From positions 1 to 52,548 of the forward strand of contig NZ_JAHHZN010000027.1 of the NCBI RefSeq assembly GCF_018760735.1: a DNA stretch of 52,548 nucleotides. The letters run 5' to 3'. Each line of letters starts with the position of its first letter. The stretch's first letter is position 1. Source of the stretch: Hymenobacter piscis (GTDB taxonomy: Bacteria > Bacteroidota > Bacteroidia > Cytophagales > Hymenobacteraceae). Below are positions 28,202-36,102 of this stretch, piece by piece. Below the pieces are notes generated by a model. It did not search any database and was not told the DNA's origin. It saw only the letters and a list, made by a program, of their open reading frames with translations. Position numbers and translations under genes: made by a program.

Positions 28202-28627
28202 TCAGAGAGAAACCGAAAGCAAAGGGCGGGGCGGGGTCGGACCTGTTTTTATGGTAATGACGTGTTGGATAGCGCCCAGTACTTCCTCGGGGCTGGCGTT
28301 TTTGAGCAGGTAGCCGTGGGCCCCTTCGGCCCGCAGCGAGTCGATGAGCTCGGGCTCATCGTGCATGGAGATGATGATGGACCGTACCTGCGGATACTGG
28401 GCCCGCAGCAGGCGCACGGTTTGCAAACCGTCGAGCACGGGCATTTGCAGGTCCATCAGAATCACGTCGGGAATGGTGCCGCGGTCGAGGTGTTCGAGCA
28501 GCTCCTGGCCGTCGCCGGCCTCAAAAAGCACCTCCATGCCGGGGAAGCCACTGATGAGGGCGCGCAGGCCCTTTCGGAACAGAATGTGGTCGTCGACTAC
28601 GGCGAGGCGGATGGAAGGTACGGTCAT
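28202..28627 (-). CDS. Receiver-only response regulator (NarL-type, output domain missing)
   Basis: A 141-residue protein made of one receiver domain. Acidic pocket D12-D13 (VVDDH), phosphoacceptor D59 (ILMDLQMP), S87 in IIISMHD and K109 in YLLKNASPEE are all present. The wording is that of NarL/FixJ regulators, which normally continue with a LuxR helix-turn-helix to about 210 residues. Here the chain ends with IKTGPTPPRPLLSVSL and no helix-turn-helix is found in the following 160 bases. Its ATG overlaps the kinase stop by four bases, so the pair is co-translated. It could act by protein contact, as CheY-like regulators do, or be a truncated transcription factor. Confidence 0.88.
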   Translation of the reverse strand: MTVPSIRLAVVDDHILFRKGLRALISGFPGMEVLFEAGDGQELLEHLDRGTIPDVILMDLQMPVLDGLQTVRLLRAQYPQVRSIIISMHDEPELIDSLRAEGAHGYLLKNASPEEVLGAIQHVITIKTGPTPPRPLLSVSL

Positions 28628-29436
28628 GCCAAGGGTGAACTAGGGGGCTGATTGGTAACAAGATACGGGAGCGGCAGGGAAATCCAAACCCGGGTGCCCT
28701 GCCCGGGTGCCGATTCGTGGCGCAGCGTGCCGCGCAGCACGGCCACGCGGCTGCGCAGATTAGTCAGGCCCAGGCCGGTGCGGGAACCCGGCAGGGGCGG
28801 CTGGTCGGGCTGCGTGGGGTCGAAGCCAATGCCGTTGTCGGAGTAGCGCAAAGCCAGGGCCTCAGGACCAAATTCGACTATTACGTGGATCTGGCTGGCG
28901 TGGGCGTGGCGGAGGCCATTGCCCAGCAGCTCCTGCACCACGCGGTACACGATGAGCTCGTATTTGGCATCGAGCCGGTGGGGCTGGCCGTGCTGCTCCA
29001 CGCTCACCTGGGTGGGGCCGTCGGCCGGAATAGTGCGGGCCAGGGCCTCCAGGGCAAAGGAAAGCCCGAACTTCTGCAGGGCCGCCGGCAGCAGGTTGCG
29101 CGAAATGCGCCGCACTTCGTTGATGGCCTGGTCGAGCAGCAGGGTGGCTTCCTGGGTGAGCTCGGGCTGGTTGAGCGTGTTGAGGTGGAGCTTGACGATG
29201 GCCAGGGTGGTGCCCACGCCGTCGTGCAGGTCGCCGGCAATGCGGCGGCGTTCCTCCTCTTGGGCCAGCAGGGCAGCTTCCAGGGCTTGCTGCTGGCCGG
29301 CCTCGTGCATTTCCTGCATTTCCTGCTGCTGCTGAATCAGCCGCCGCTGGTAGCGCACCACGAACCCCACGATACCCAGGGCCAGCAGCAGCAGGATAGG
29401 CGTCACGAGAACTAACGGAAGAAGCGCGTCGGGCAT
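28624..29436 (-). CDS. Sensor histidine kinase of the NarX/HisKA_3 type, without sensor domain
   Basis: A 270-residue kinase. One membrane helix (residues 8-28, LVLVTPILLLLALGIVGFVV) is followed by a short coiled coil and the DHp box EEERRRIAGDLHDGVGTTLA, with H71 as phosphate site. The ATPase follows, with N-box ELLGNGLRHAHA (N173), G1 box DNGIGFD and G2 box GLGLTNLRSR. There is no periplasmic or PAS sensor, so input must come from partner proteins or the membrane. It phosphorylates the receiver protein encoded directly after it. The two seven-helix membrane proteins encoded upstream on the same strand are candidate partners. Confidence 0.93.
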   Translation of the reverse strand: MPDALLPLVLVTPILLLLALGIVGFVVRYQRRLIQQQQEMQEMHEAGQQQALEAALLAQEEERRRIAGDLHDGVGTTLAIVKLHLNTLNQPELTQEATLLLDQAINEVRRISRNLLPAALQKFGLSFALEALARTIPADGPTQVSVEQHGQPHRLDAKYELIVYRVVQELLGNGLRHAHASQIHVIVEFGPEALALRYSDNGIGFDPTQPDQPPLPGSRTGLGLTNLRSRVAVLRGTLRHESAPGQGTRVWISLPLPYLVTNQPPSSPLA

Positions 29437-29491
29437 AGGAATAAGGCGGACCGGCCAGCCCGCCGGCTGAGCGGGTCAAGATAATAAGGAT

Positions 29492-30283
29492 TTAGCCGAC
29501 CAGGTGCGGCGGCAGTACCCGGTAGTGCCACGTTTTGGTGGGCGGCCGCCACCCAACACGGAACCGCAGCCACCGGGGCAGGGCGTGGCGGGGCGTAATG
29601 CCCATCGGGAAGAGCGTGATAAGGTGTAGTAATAGGCCAAATTGGATGGCGCGCAGGAAGGGGTAGAATTCTAGAAGTGTACGGACAATATACTGCTCGC
29701 TAAAATTATTTTCCGAACCGCTAAGCCAGCCGTAACGGGGTAAATCCTGCCCAATAAATACTAAAAGCGAGGAGGAATAGTAAATGGCCACGGCTATGCA
29801 GAGAATAAATGCCGGGCTTTCAGCCGGAGGAAGCAGGTGTTCCCGATGGACCATCTGGGTCAACTGACGAAAAGCCATGAATACCAGAAAGCTATTGCCA
29901 ACCATTCGGCTGAGTGTGTTCATATTGGCAGTCAAACCGTCAATCCATAGCGCACTGGCAACTGCACTAAAAAAGAACATCAGCCAGCTTATTTTTAACA
30001 ATTTCTTTGCTTTTTCAGAGGCTAAGTGAATGAATATCAGGGTCAGCCACGTGACATCCAGGAAGGTAGAAAGGTGGAAATTGAAAATATTATTATGAAA
30101 TATTTTTCTTGCAATAGCATCAAGGATATATAGGGCGGCATCACATACTAGATAAGTAAGTAAAGGTCGAAATATGAATCCGAAATTTATCTTTCGACCC
30201 CATATAATACCCAACAGTAAAACACTGGTGCTTTTGCCTGTGCTGAGAAGCAAGTCAGTTATACTCTGCCAGTCATCAGTCAC
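29492..30283 (-). CDS. Seven-helix membrane protein, cassette copy 2 (function unknown)
   Basis: A 263-residue protein with about seven membrane segments (for example LLTYLVCDAALYILDAI, STFLDVTWLTLIFIHLA, ISWLMFFFSAVASALW, PAFILCIAVAIYYSSSLLVFIG, LRAIQFGLLLHLITLFPMGI). It is a paralogue of the protein at 30743-31417: KIFHNN at 60-65 and H70 fall at exactly the same residue numbers. This agreement supports the GTG at 30283 as start; an upstream GTG would overlap the preceding gene by 50 bases. A basic, Trp/Arg-rich C-terminal tail of about 35 residues has no match in the other copy. It starts ten bases after the small-protein gene stop. I do not recognise the family. Confidence 0.75.
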   Translation of the reverse strand: MTDDWQSITDLLLSTGKSTSVLLLGIIWGRKINFGFIFRPLLTYLVCDAALYILDAIARKIFHNNIFNFHLSTFLDVTWLTLIFIHLASEKAKKLLKISWLMFFFSAVASALWIDGLTANMNTLSRMVGNSFLVFMAFRQLTQMVHREHLLPPAESPAFILCIAVAIYYSSSLLVFIGQDLPRYGWLSGSENNFSEQYIVRTLLEFYPFLRAIQFGLLLHLITLFPMGITPRHALPRWLRFRVGWRPPTKTWHYRVLPPHLVG

Positions 30284-30293
30284 AGCATGATGA

Positions 30294-30701
30294 TTAAGAT
30301 AGTGGGCTAGTCGTGTCGCACACGGGAGGGCATTTCCCAGCACTGTCTCCTACAATTCCTTCCTCGTACACATCTTCTCCACTTTGTCCGGTGCGTGCTA
30401 CAATATCCCGGCCGTCCTTATCGACGCCTACCACCATTATTTGTGATTCGTCTTGGCTATCTGCCTCTTTTGACTTGCTGATTCCCATGTAAAACCGTAG
30501 TCCTACGCAGCCGGGTTGGTTCTGAATCTTGTCCAGTAGCTCATTGCCGAAATAGTAGGCGTTAATACGTTTGCGGCCGCCTTTTTCCGCGTCGGTAAGC
30601 GGCTCGTTGCGGTAGTTGGCCGTCCACTGTTCCGCCTCCGAGAGCGGGATAGGGGCGCCGGCGTTGGGGTTGAAGCCGGGGATAGGGTCGGTGTGTTGCA
30701 T
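30294..30701 (-). CDS. Small soluble protein with C-terminal CPPVC, cassette copy 2
   Basis: A 135-residue protein without signal peptide or membrane segment. It shares with the 121-residue protein at 31419-31784: WTxNYR (26-31), INA (46-48), GCVGLRFYMGI (64-74), a VGVDKDGRDI block, and the end CPPVC (124-128) followed by D-T-T-S-P-L-S. The conserved C-terminal Cys-Pro-Pro-x-Cys may bind metal, form a disulfide or be processed. The gene lies between two membrane-protein genes, 41 bases after one and 10 bases before the other. No named family comes to mind; a signalling-partner role is a guess from context. Confidence 0.78.
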   Translation of the reverse strand: MQHTDPIPGFNPNAGAPIPLSEAEQWTANYRNEPLTDAEKGGRKRINAYYFGNELLDKIQNQPGCVGLRFYMGISKSKEADSQDESQIMVVGVDKDGRDIVARTGQSGEDVYEEGIVGDSAGKCPPVCDTTSPLS

Positions 30702-30742
30702 GGGAGTGATTCAGGAAAAAAGCGGATAATATAAAATAGCAG

Positions 30743-31417
30743 TCAGAAGGCAACTGCCTTATTGAACTTTGCCAATGAGAAAGCCCAACTGAAAAGTACG
30801 GACATTAGTAGTAAAAGCACAGAGTTTATCAAATATATGAATCGTAATGTGAACTCGTCGTTGAGGTCGATAAAGTAGTTAGTTGTTAGGTATAACAGAA
30901 TGGTGCCAGACAAGTAAATGACGATGCCAATGCTGGCGATAAACATTGGTGTTCTTCTGAAATAAGTAAATTTATTGTAAGACATATTCTTTTCAAAAAA
31001 TAGTAAGGATAAGGCTATAATGATAATGCTTTCTGCTAAATTCGTATATGAGTTAATTCCTTTAAATCCTTCAATAAAGAAAGAGTCAATTAATGCAAAA
31101 ACGGTAAAAAATATGGATAGTAATTTAATTCTGTGTTTAATGGCTTTGTTTTGAAATTCGTCATAATATATTTTTATGTATAATAAAGATTCACCGAATA
31201 TGCCAAAATGAAGAAGCGGTAGATTGTTGTGCCAGATCTTGTTGGCCACGAGCGTACAACAATAAATTGTGAAAAGAAAGGCGGGCACCCATTGTAACAT
31301 AACCAAGCCTCCGGTCAGGGTTGAACGACGCTTCCGGGCCAAATAAAATGGCACGAGCATACTTATGTATGCTGCAAAATCAACTGACTTGCAGAAGGTG
31401 ATAAACCACGAAGGCAT
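30743..31417 (-). CDS. Seven-helix membrane protein, cassette copy 1 (function unknown, AT-rich)
   Basis: A 224-residue polytopic protein with seven likely helices (VDFAAYISMLVPFYLA; VMLQWVPAFLFTIYCCTLV; HFGIFGESLLYIKIYY; LLSIFFTVFALIDSFFIEG; ESIIIIALSLLFF; FIASIGIVIYLSGTILLYL; FIYLINSVLLLLMSVLFSW). KIWHNN at 60-65 and H70 match the copy at 29492-30283 position for position, as does a (F/W)I(E/D)G segment after the fourth helix. Its ATG is one base past the stop of the small-protein gene, so the two are translationally coupled. The gene is much more AT-rich than all neighbours, which suggests a different origin or relaxed composition. Confidence 0.78.
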   Translation of the reverse strand: MPSWFITFCKSVDFAAYISMLVPFYLARKRRSTLTGGLVMLQWVPAFLFTIYCCTLVANKIWHNNLPLLHFGIFGESLLYIKIYYDEFQNKAIKHRIKLLSIFFTVFALIDSFFIEGFKGINSYTNLAESIIIIALSLLFFEKNMSYNKFTYFRRTPMFIASIGIVIYLSGTILLYLTTNYFIDLNDEFTLRFIYLINSVLLLLMSVLFSWAFSLAKFNKAVAF

Positions 31418-31418
31418 T

Positions 31419-31784
31419 CTAGCTATTGAGGGGATTCTGGATGCTGCAGCAAGGTGGGCATGGGGGAGGATTTATAGCCATCTGCACGCTAGCTGCTTTC
31501 ATCCCTGACGAGTCTGTCTCTGCATCATCAACCATGCTGCGCTGCACTACAGCCGACGGAGCGGACAAAATATCATTGTCGTTGGCGTCATAACCAACCA
31601 GCACCAGTTTGGGGGTCCCGGCTTCGTCTATTCCATAATAAGCGCGCACCCCGACGCAGCCGTCCTGGGCCAGAATGCCCTGGAGGGTTTCGGCCGGCAG
31701 GCAGTGAGCATTAATGCTGTCGGGATTCTGGGTGCGGTAATTGCGGGTCCAGGCGCTGGCTTGTTGCAGGTCGTCGTTGGTCAT
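31419..31784 (-). CDS. Small soluble protein with C-terminal CPPCC, cassette copy 1
   Basis: A 121-residue cytoplasmic-looking protein: WTRNYR at 12-17, INA at 24-26, GCVGVRAYYGI at 42-52, a LVGYDANDNDIL block, and CPPCC at 109-113 before the end S-I-Q-N-P-L-N-S. All these blocks are shared with the protein at 30294-30701 although the sequences between differ, so they are old paralogues under constraint. It is the first gene of a six-gene same-strand run ending in the kinase and receiver. A TATATTTG box lies 34 bases upstream. Function unknown. Confidence 0.78.
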   Translation of the reverse strand: MTNDDLQQASAWTRNYRTQNPDSINAHCLPAETLQGILAQDGCVGVRAYYGIDEAGTPKLVLVGYDANDNDILSAPSAVVQRSMVDDAETDSSGMKAASVQMAINPPPCPPCCSIQNPLNS

Positions 31785-31818
31785 AGGTGCAGGTAGAAAA
31801 GAAGGACAGCAGAGTGGT

Positions 31819-31826
31819 CAAATATA
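31819..31826 (-). promoter_or_regulatory. -7 element TATATTTG upstream of the duplicated cassette cluster
   Basis: The minus strand carries an exact TAnnTTTG about 34 bases before the ATG of the first small-protein gene. The -33 TTTG is not obvious at the normal distance. The gap up to xseB holds nothing else that I can identify. Confidence 0.45.
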
Positions 31827-31874
31827 AGTGAAAGACTATGAATCCGGCTATAACGATGGTTTTATGCAACTGTA

Positions 31875-32108
31875 TTATTCTGCGGTCAGCTCGTCCTGCT
31901 CGTCCTCGTCCAGGTTCTCAAACACTTGGTCGATGGCTTGCTCGGCCGAACGGAGCTTGAGTTTGCAGAGGCGGATGAGCTCGGCCGAGCGCTGCACGCG
32001 GGTGGTCAGGTCGTCCACGTCCACGGCGTCGGTTTCGAGGGCGCGCAGGATGGTTTCGAGTTCTTCGATGGCCTGGCGGTAGGTGGGTTCGGTTGATTTG
32101 GGCGGCAT
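31875..32108 (-). CDS. xseB: Exodeoxyribonuclease VII small subunit
   Basis: A 77-residue helical protein, TYRQAIEELETILRALETDAVDVDDL ... LIRLCKLKLRSAEQAIDQVFENL, which is the full XseB helical-hairpin signature. Several copies bind the C-terminal coil of XseA to form the enzyme that degrades single-stranded DNA from both ends. It lies 36 bases downstream of xseA on the same strand, so the two form an operon. An acidic tail (DEDEQDELTAE) follows the core. Confidence 0.93.
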   Translation of the reverse strand: MPPKSTEPTYRQAIEELETILRALETDAVDVDDLTTRVQRSAELIRLCKLKLRSAEQAIDQVFENLDEDEQDELTAE

Positions 32109-32144
32109 GGGGCAGCGGTAAAAAATGAGTGAAGCAAATTCGGC

Positions 32145-33644
32145 CTACTGTAGAAACAACGGGAGTTGACCGCCAACGCGGGCCGGCACTACCGCGTCGG
32201 GCAGGCGCAGCAGCAGCTCCTGGCCCGGGCGCAGCGGCCCGGTGAGCGGGCGGCCCTTGGGCGTGAGCAGGCGCACCGTGCCAGCTGGCGGCGGGGTGGG
32301 CAGACTGGCCAGGCGCAGCTGCTGGCGGTGCAGCAGGCGCAGGGCGGCCAGCTGCAGGGTGTAGCGGCGGCGCAGCAGCTGCTCGCGGCGGCGACGGTGC
32401 AGGCGCCGGAACCGTTGGGCCAGCAGGCGGCCCCGCTGGCGCAGATGCTGCTCCTGGTGGCGCAGGGCGTGGCGGGCGGCACGGTGGAGCTGGTGGCGCC
32501 GGCGGTCCAGGCCCTGGCGTTGCTGGCGCAGCTGAGCCCGCGGGGCCGCCGCCGCCACCCGGATGCGCTGGTGCAGCGTCTGGCGATGCTCCTGCAACTG
32601 CTCCCGGGCAGCGCGGTGGGCCTGGTGCAGGAGGCGGCCGAGCAGGGCGGCCTGCTGCTGCACCTGCTGCTGGGCCAGCTCCCGGATGCGGCTGCCGTAG
32701 CCTTCCAGGGCCGCTTCGAGACGGGCGAGGCGCTCAATGAGGTAAGCGGCCACGGCGGTGGGCGTTTTCAGGGCCAGGTGGGCCGTGAGGTCCACCACGG
32801 CCTCGTCGCGCTCGTGGCCGATGCCGGTGAGCACGGGCAGCGGAAACGCGCCCACGGCCGCCGCCAGCCCGAAATCGTCGAAGGCCAGCAGATCGGTTTT
32901 GGAGCCCCCGCCCCGGATAATCACCACGGCCTCGAACTGGCTGCGCCGACCCCGGATGGCGTCGAGGGCAGCCCGGATGCTGGCCGGGGCGCCTTCGCCC
33001 TGCATGGTGGCCGGGAACAGGGTGAGGGCGAAATCGTAGGGCGCCTCCCGGAGCTGCTGCACGAAATCCTGCCAGCCGGCAGCCGTGGGCGAGGAAACAA
33101 CGGCCACCCGCTGAATCCCGATGGGCAGGGGCAGCAGCTTCTGCCGGTCCAGCAGCCCTTCGGCCTGGAGGCGGCGCAGGGTTTCGAGGCGGAGCCGGGC
33201 CAGGTCGCCGACGGTGTAGGTGGGGTCGAGGGCCAGCACGTCGAGGCTCAGGCCGAACTGCTCGTGAAACTTAACCTGCACCCGCAGCATGATTCTGAGC
33301 CCCGGCCGCAGCGTAAGGCCGGTCTGCTCCTCAAAAGCCGCCGCCAGCTGCTGGTAGCGCGCACTCCAGATGGTGGCTCGGGCCTGGGCCTTGAGCTGGG
33401 CCCCGCGGGCGGTGGTGTGCTGGTCGGTGAGGGTGAGGTAGCAGTGCGCCCCGTAGGTGCGGGGCAGGGTCAGGTCCGAAATTTCGGCCACCACCCAATA
33501 GGAGTCGGCAAACCGCTCACTCAGCGTCTGGCGCACCCGGGCCAGCAGCTCGCTCAGGGGCAGGGCGGCGGGCGGCAGGGCGGCCCCGGCAGACGGGGTG
33601 GGCGAGGGTAGCCCCGGCTCGGGGCGGCGGTTGTAGAGCGGCAT
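32145..33644 (-). CDS. xseA: Exodeoxyribonuclease VII large subunit
   Basis: A 499-residue catalytic subunit. The N-terminal OB fold is LSELLARVRQTLSERFADSYWVVAEIS; the nuclease domain contains RVAVVSSPTAAGWQDFVQQL, VVIIRGGGSKTDLLAFDDFGLA and PVLTGIGHERDEAVVDLTAHLALKTPTAVAAYLIE. The last 180 residues are a very Arg/Gln/Leu-rich coil (for example LDRRRHQLHRAARHALRHQE), longer and more basic than in many homologues, which are near 400-460 residues. The start at MPLYNRRPEPG is chosen; 15 further upstream codons are not credible. A TATCTTG-like box lies just before it. Confidence 0.95.
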   Translation of the reverse strand: MPLYNRRPEPGLPSPTPSAGAALPPAALPLSELLARVRQTLSERFADSYWVVAEISDLTLPRTYGAHCYLTLTDQHTTARGAQLKAQARATIWSARYQQLAAAFEEQTGLTLRPGLRIMLRVQVKFHEQFGLSLDVLALDPTYTVGDLARLRLETLRRLQAEGLLDRQKLLPLPIGIQRVAVVSSPTAAGWQDFVQQLREAPYDFALTLFPATMQGEGAPASIRAALDAIRGRRSQFEAVVIIRGGGSKTDLLAFDDFGLAAAVGAFPLPVLTGIGHERDEAVVDLTAHLALKTPTAVAAYLIERLARLEAALEGYGSRIRELAQQQVQQQAALLGRLLHQAHRAAREQLQEHRQTLHQRIRVAAAAPRAQLRQQRQGLDRRRHQLHRAARHALRHQEQHLRQRGRLLAQRFRRLHRRRREQLLRRRYTLQLAALRLLHRQQLRLASLPTPPPAGTVRLLTPKGRPLTGPLRPGQELLLRLPDAVVPARVGGQLPLFLQ

Positions 33645-33813
33645 CAGACCCGCAAGATACGCACGCGGGCCGGCTCCCGCGCGGCGCAACGCGGGCCCCG
33701 GGCAAAGGGGCGGGCCGCCGGCCGGCGCAGCGGGAGTGTAGCGAAAAATGAATCATTTCCGGATGATTTGGTAGATTTACCCTTCCACCTTACCCCTCCA
33801 TCTTTCCTGCTCT

Positions 33814-35910
33814 ATGAAAAAAGGTAATAACCTCACGTTGCTGGCCGTGGCGGCCGCGGGCCTCTCGCTCGGCAGCTGCGCCACCAGCCAGCCGGTAGCC
33901 AGCACGGCGACCACCACGGCCCCCGCCGAGCCGGCCCCGGCTCCCGCCGACCCCAAGGGCGTCGGGCTGAACGTGGCCAACATGAATCCGGCGGTAAATC
34001 CGTGCGACGACTTCTTCCAGTACGCCTCCGGCAACTGGCTCCAGAACAACCCGATTCCGGCGGCCGAAGTCCGCTGGGGCTCCTTCAACGAGCTGGCCGA
34101 CAAGAACAACGCCGTCATGCGCCAGATTCTGGACGAGTCGGCCGCCAATACCTCGGCCGCCAAGGGCTCCAACGCCCAGAAGGTGGGGGATTTCTACGCC
34201 TCGGCCATGGACTCGATGGCCATTGAGCAGGCCGGTCTGAAGTATCTGCAGCCCGAGCTCAACCGCATCAACGCCATCAAAACCCTCGCCGACCTGCAGA
34301 AGGAGGTGGTACACGCCCAGAAAATCCAGACCGGCGCGTTCTACAACGGCTACGTGGGCCAGGACGACAAGAAGAGTGACGAGTACGCCGTGAACCTGTA
34401 CCAGGGCGGCCTGAGCCTGCCCGACCGCGACTACTACCTCAAGGACGACGCCCGTTCCAAGGGCATCCGCACGGCCTACACCGCCTACCTGACCAACACG
34501 TTCAAGATGTTGGGCGACAATGAGGCCACCGCGGCCAAGAACGCGGCGGCGGTGCTGGCCTTCGAAACCAAGCTGGCCAAGGCTTCCAAGAGCCGCGTGG
34601 CCCTGCGCGACCCCAACGCCAACTACAACAAGATGACCCTGGCTGAGGCCAGCAAGCAGTTCCCCAACCTGAACCTGGCCGGCTCGCTCAAGATGATGAA
34701 TCTGGGCGCGGCCAAGCAGGTGATTGTGGGCCAGCCCGAGTTCTTCAAGGAGCTGAGCGACCTGATGAAAAAGGAGCCCCTGGCCAACCTGAAAACCTAC
34801 ATGCGCTGGCACCTGGTCACGTCGTTCTCCTCGGCGCTGCCCCAGGCTTACGGCGACGAGCAGTTCCGCTTCGCGCAGGTACTCACCGGGGCCAAGCGCC
34901 AGCAGCCCCGCTGGAAGCGCATGCTGCGCTCCACCGACGGTGCCCTGGGCGAAGCCTTCGGCCAGGTGTACGTGGAAAAGGCCTTTACGCCCGAAACCAA
35001 GCAGAAGGCCCTGGTGATGGTAAACAACATCAAGGCCGCCATGGGCGAGCACATCCAGCAGCTCGACTGGATGAGCGATGCCACCAAAACGGAGGCCCTC
35101 AAGAAGCTGGCCGCCTTCACCGTGAAAATCGGTTACCCCGATAAGTGGAAGGACTACTCGGCCCTGAACATCTCCCGCGAATCGTACCTGCAGAACGTGC
35201 TGGCTTCCCGCGAGTGGGGCTACAACGACAACGTAAGCAAGTTCGGCAAGCCCATTGACCGCCAGGAGTGGGGCATGACGCCGCCCACGGTGAATGCCTA
35301 CTACAACCCGAGCATGAACGAAATCGTGTTCCCGGCCGGCATCATGCAACCGCCCTTCTTCGACCCCAACGCCGACGACGCCGTGAACTACGGCGGCATG
35401 GGCGCGGTCATCGGCCACGAAATCACCCACGGCTTCGACGACCAGGGCCGCCAGTACGACGCCCAGGGCAACCTGCGCGACTGGTGGACCAAGGAGGACG
35501 CCGACAAGTTCCAGCAGCGCGCCGACATGGTGGACAAGCAGTATTCCGCCTTCTCGCCCCTGGATTCGGTGTACGTGAACGGCAAGCTGACCATGGGCGA
35601 AAACCTGGCCGACTTCGGTGGGCTGGCCCTGGCTTACTCGGCCCTGCAGAAAGCCAACGCCGGTAAGAACATTCCCAAGTACGACGGCCTCACGCCCGAG
35701 CAGCGCTTCTTCCTGGCCTGGGCCCAGGTGTGGCGCACCAACGCCCGGCCCGAGTATCTGCGCCAGCAGGTCATGACCGACCCGCACTCCCCGGCCCAGT
35801 ACCGCACGGTGGGTCCGCTCATGAACATGCCCGAGTTCTACGAGGCCTTTGGTTGCAAAGAGGACGCGAAAATGGTACGCGCCCAGGCCGACCGCGCCCG
35901 GGTGTGGTAG
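33814..35910 (+). CDS. M13-family zinc metallopeptidase (neprilysin/PepO-like), lipoprotein
   Basis: A 698-residue M13 peptidase that cleaves peptides outside the cytoplasm. The N-terminus has a lipobox (LSLGSCAT) and an Ala/Thr/Pro linker. The M13 start is NPCDDFFQYASGNWLQNNPIPA. The zinc site is HEITH at 535-539 (MGAVIGHEITHGFDDQGRQYD), and the third ligand is E596 in GENLADFGGLALAYSAL. The C-terminal RTNARPEYLRQQVMTDPHSP ... FGCKEDAKMVR ends in V-W as in the family. It is a single gene, divergent from xseA, with a strong terminator. Confidence 0.96.
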   Translation: MKKGNNLTLLAVAAAGLSLGSCATSQPVASTATTTAPAEPAPAPADPKGVGLNVANMNPAVNPCDDFFQYASGNWLQNNPIPAAEVRWGSFNELADKNNAVMRQILDESAANTSAAKGSNAQKVGDFYASAMDSMAIEQAGLKYLQPELNRINAIKTLADLQKEVVHAQKIQTGAFYNGYVGQDDKKSDEYAVNLYQGGLSLPDRDYYLKDDARSKGIRTAYTAYLTNTFKMLGDNEATAAKNAAAVLAFETKLAKASKSRVALRDPNANYNKMTLAEASKQFPNLNLAGSLKMMNLGAAKQVIVGQPEFFKELSDLMKKEPLANLKTYMRWHLVTSFSSALPQAYGDEQFRFAQVLTGAKRQQPRWKRMLRSTDGALGEAFGQVYVEKAFTPETKQKALVMVNNIKAAMGEHIQQLDWMSDATKTEALKKLAAFTVKIGYPDKWKDYSALNISRESYLQNVLASREWGYNDNVSKFGKPIDRQEWGMTPPTVNAYYNPSMNEIVFPAGIMQPPFFDPNADDAVNYGGMGAVIGHEITHGFDDQGRQYDAQGNLRDWWTKEDADKFQQRADMVDKQYSAFSPLDSVYVNGKLTMGENLADFGGLALAYSALQKANAGKNIPKYDGLTPEQRFFLAWAQVWRTNARPEYLRQQVMTDPHSPAQYRTVGPLMNMPEFYEAFGCKEDAKMVRAQADRARVW

Positions 35911-35959
35911 CCTTGCTGACTGCTGGCTGATAGCCGCCAGCTGTTGGCCTGAAACTGTT

Positions 35960-35997
35960 AAAAAAAGTGGCCCGCCATTATGCGGGCCGCTTTTTTT
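35960..35997 (+). terminator. Terminator after the M13 peptidase gene
   Basis: A seven-A run, GTGGCCCGC, a six-base loop, GCGGGCCGC and seven T form a classic hairpin with one G-U pair in the stem, about 50 bases after the stop codon. Confidence 0.9.
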
Positions 35998-36102
35998 ATG
36001 CCCGATTTTGCGTTGGCGCAAAGCGGGCCGACGGAGCGCGTTTTGGAAAAAAAAAGGCCCCATAGTCGCCGCCGCCGGCCGGCATCTGCGTACACTTGCG
36101 CT

